NCBI GenBank assembly: GCA_044226395.1
Contig: JBGAHD010000004.1
Location: 310,001-374,000 of the forward strand
Reading direction: 5' to 3'
Length of the DNA stretch: 64,000 bases
Origin: JBGAHD01 sp044226395
GTDB taxonomy: Bacteria; Pseudomonadota; Gammaproteobacteria; Xanthomonadales; Ahniellaceae
Shown here: positions 62,606 through 64,000 of the stretch, in pieces
Layout of the letters: the number at the start of each line of letters is the position of its first letter
Numbering within the stretch: the first letter of the stretch is position 1
Program-made: the position numbers and the translations under genes
Notes under the pieces: generated by a model
The model's input: only the letters and a program-made list of their open reading frames with translations
Told to the model about the DNA's origin: nothing
Databases searched by the model: none

Positions 62606-63739
62606 ATGGGATCGACGAGCACTATGTCAGTGTCCATGCGCATTGCCGCCGTGAGCGTGTCGGCGGATGAGTTGCAACACATTCGCAAGGTCTTCGACGC
62701 GCAACGCGCGCGTCTGCCGCACAATTGGAGTTGGAGCAGCGAGGCCGAGGCCGACGTGCTGCTCATCGACGTCGATTCGGTTTATGGCCACATGGACTGG
62801 CTGCGCGCGCAGGCTTCGGGCCGCCGCGTGGTGTCGCTGTCCTCGCATCGCGGTTCCGAGCACGATGTGACGCTGTTGCGTCCGGTCACCGCCGATGGTC
62901 TGGTCAATGCATTGAACACTGTCGTCAGCGGCAAGCCCGCCGCGGCACCGGCCGCCGAGCGCGCCGCGCCGGCCGCTCGCGCGCCCGCGCCCGCGGCGAC
63001 GCCGCGTCAAGCGGCGGCTCCCGCGCAAGCGCAGACTCCCGCCGCTCCGCGACCCGCCCCGGCACCAGCGCCCGTGGCCGCGACGCCTCCTCCGGTCGCC
63101 GCGCCCGCGCCGGTAGCGCCGGTCCTGGCCGATCCGCCGGCCGTGCCCGCCGCCGCGATCGCGCACGAAATGCCGCTGGCCGATTTCTGCACTGTCGAAG
63201 CTCTGCCCTTGCCCGCGCGCCTAGTGCGCGGCGAAACGCCAGCGATCACGATCGACGCCGCGAGCGAGGTGTACTTCGGCCCGACCGCGCTCAAGCCGTT
63301 GGCCGCGTATTGCCAGGGCCTGATCGCGCGCGACGAATGGGAGCCCGTCTCGGCGGCGGTGATGGATGGCCTGCGCGCCTCCGGCACCGCGCAACCGCTG
63401 ACGCGCTTGCTGTGGTTGTTCGCCGTGGTCAATTCCAACGGCCAGTTGATGGCCGGCCTCGATCCCAACGCCAAGTACAAATTGCAGCGCTGGCCGCAGA
63501 TCGAGCGCGAGTTCCCCAAGCACTTCCGCATCGGCACGGTGATGATGAAGGGTCCGGCCACGCTGACGGAGATCTCCGATCAGTCCGGCGCGCCCTTGAG
63601 CGACGTGATCGATTTCGTCAACGCCTATATCGCCATCGGCGTGGTCGAGATGGAGGGCGTGGCCGCGCCCGCCGCGGCCAATGAAGCCGGTGGCGGCGGC
63701 CTGCTGGCGCGATTGCGCGCCCGCGCGCGTCGCGGCTGA
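62606..63739 (+). CDS. Ala/Pro-rich two-domain cytoplasmic protein of unknown function
   Basis: 377 residues from ATG 62606; ATGs at 62624 and 62636 are also possible. The N-terminal ~110 residues (MRIAAVSVSADELQHIRKVFDAQ...VLLIDVDSVYGHMDWLRAQ) resemble a receiver-like or Rossmann domain with ADVLLIDVDS in the position of the phospho-acceptor strand. A long Ala/Pro linker (~115-220: PAAAPAAERAAPAARAP...) joins it to a C-terminal alpha-helical domain (TRLLWLFAVVNSNGQLMAGLDPN and LTEISDQSGAPLSDVIDFVNAYIAIGVVE), the latter like a winged helix. The layout suggests a signalling or scaffold protein. Confidence 0.78.
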   Translation: MGSTSTMSVSMRIAAVSVSADELQHIRKVFDAQRARLPHNWSWSSEAEADVLLIDVDSVYGHMDWLRAQASGRRVVSLSSHRGSEHDVTLLRPVTADGLVNALNTVVSGKPAAAPAAERAAPAARAPAPAATPRQAAAPAQAQTPAAPRPAPAPAPVAATPPPVAAPAPVAPVLADPPAVPAAAIAHEMPLADFCTVEALPLPARLVRGETPAITIDAASEVYFGPTALKPLAAYCQGLIARDEWEPVSAAVMDGLRASGTAQPLTRLLWLFAVVNSNGQLMAGLDPNAKYKLQRWPQIEREFPKHFRIGTVMMKGPATLTEISDQSGAPLSDVIDFVNAYIAIGVVEMEGVAAPAAANEAGGGGLLARLRARARRG

Positions 63740-63885
63740 TCGTCGACCGGGGCGCCCAGCGCGCCCCGCGCGACCCAATCCGAAGTGAATGCCCGCGCCG
63801 TGTCGCGGCGCGGCGCCATGGTCAGGCGTCGGGCGCGACGCTATTCTTGCCGCCCCAAGACCCGCGCTAGTTCAAGGAGAGGGAA

Positions 63886-64000
63886 ATGTTGAAGCGAATT
63901 TTCGTGCTGGCGACGATGTTGCTGAGCGGCGTCGTCCTGGCCCAGGCCCCCGCCCCGGCGACCACGCCCGCGGCGCCGGCCGCCACCGAGACGCCGGCCG
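63886..64000 (+). CDS. Secreted protein, start only (cut by window end)
   Basis: Starts MLKRIFVLATMLLSGVVLAQAPAPATTP: a signal peptide followed by an Ala/Pro/Thr-rich stretch. AAGGAGAGG sits upstream. The remainder lies outside the window, so no family call is possible. Confidence 0.75.
   Translation, partial: MLKRIFVLATMLLSGVVLAQAPAPATTPAAPAATETPA

Overview
The window is very GC-rich DNA with extreme GC at third codon positions, densely packed genes on both strands and many long overlapping reading frames. The gene content (Uup, GltX, an Atm1-like exporter, ZnuD/Zur, SemiSWEET, a bTHX ribosomal protein, LytTR regulators, DUF1800/DUF1501 pair, MddA) fits a free-living gammaproteobacterium of the Lysobacterales (Xanthomonadales) type. 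That placement is an inference from gene content and composition. I see no rRNA, tRNA, transposase or CRISPR array.

Layout. 1-1058: a MATE efflux pump cut by the window edge, then about 930 bp of non-coding DNA with a branched palindrome and a hexamer repeat. 1991-7129: an SRPBCC protein, then a leftward group of an MFS pump, a Cys-tailed FAD monooxygenase, a cupin, an ArsN1-like acetyltransferase and a Cys-rich MarR regulator. This group reads as an arsenical or thiol-reactive toxin defence unit. A matching operator-like site sits before the regulator and before the acetyltransferase, and a 24-unit 17-bp tandem array runs into the MFS start codon. 7349-20700: two serine hydrolases, a CadC-like regulator, a large hybrid kinase, a methyltransferase, a DUF4272 protein, a TPR-GGEEF cyclase, a DUF1161 protein and a LytS/LytTR two-component pair. 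20707-28730: PDZ lipoprotein, catalase, SGNH hydrolase, amidohydrolase, acyltransferase, membrane LytTR regulator and LuxR-type regulator.

29042-37277 is the standout region: three paralogous short precursor peptides with a conserved leader ending in Gly-Gly, two HlyD-type adaptors (one with a large extra cytoplasmic domain), a C39-peptidase ABC exporter, a graspetide-type ATP-grasp ligase and a convergent SAM methyltransferase. Together they look like a complete ribosomal peptide (graspetide, omega-ester peptide) pathway: precursor, macrocyclase, leader-cleaving exporter and periplasmic adaptors. The conserved core pattern GT-x-RR-x-GT...WDDG-x-Q-x-DG is not one I can assign to a characterised graspetide.

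37392-49827: Uup, sterol-desaturase family protein, AraC regulator, bPH2 protein, ADOP-type ABC permease, VOC protein, SemiSWEET, an AlkA-Ogt alkylation repair pair, two secreted proteins of unknown role and MddA. 50005-58514: bTHX, a MerC-like protein divergent from a ZnuD-like zinc receptor with two Zur-box-like sites between them, the DUF1800/DUF1501 pair, a secreted M14/AstE-like hydrolase, Zur itself and a small zinc-ribbon membrane protein. 58511-64000: GltX, DUF4399 protein, Atm1-like ABC exporter, an Ala/Pro-rich two-domain protein and the first codons of a secreted protein.
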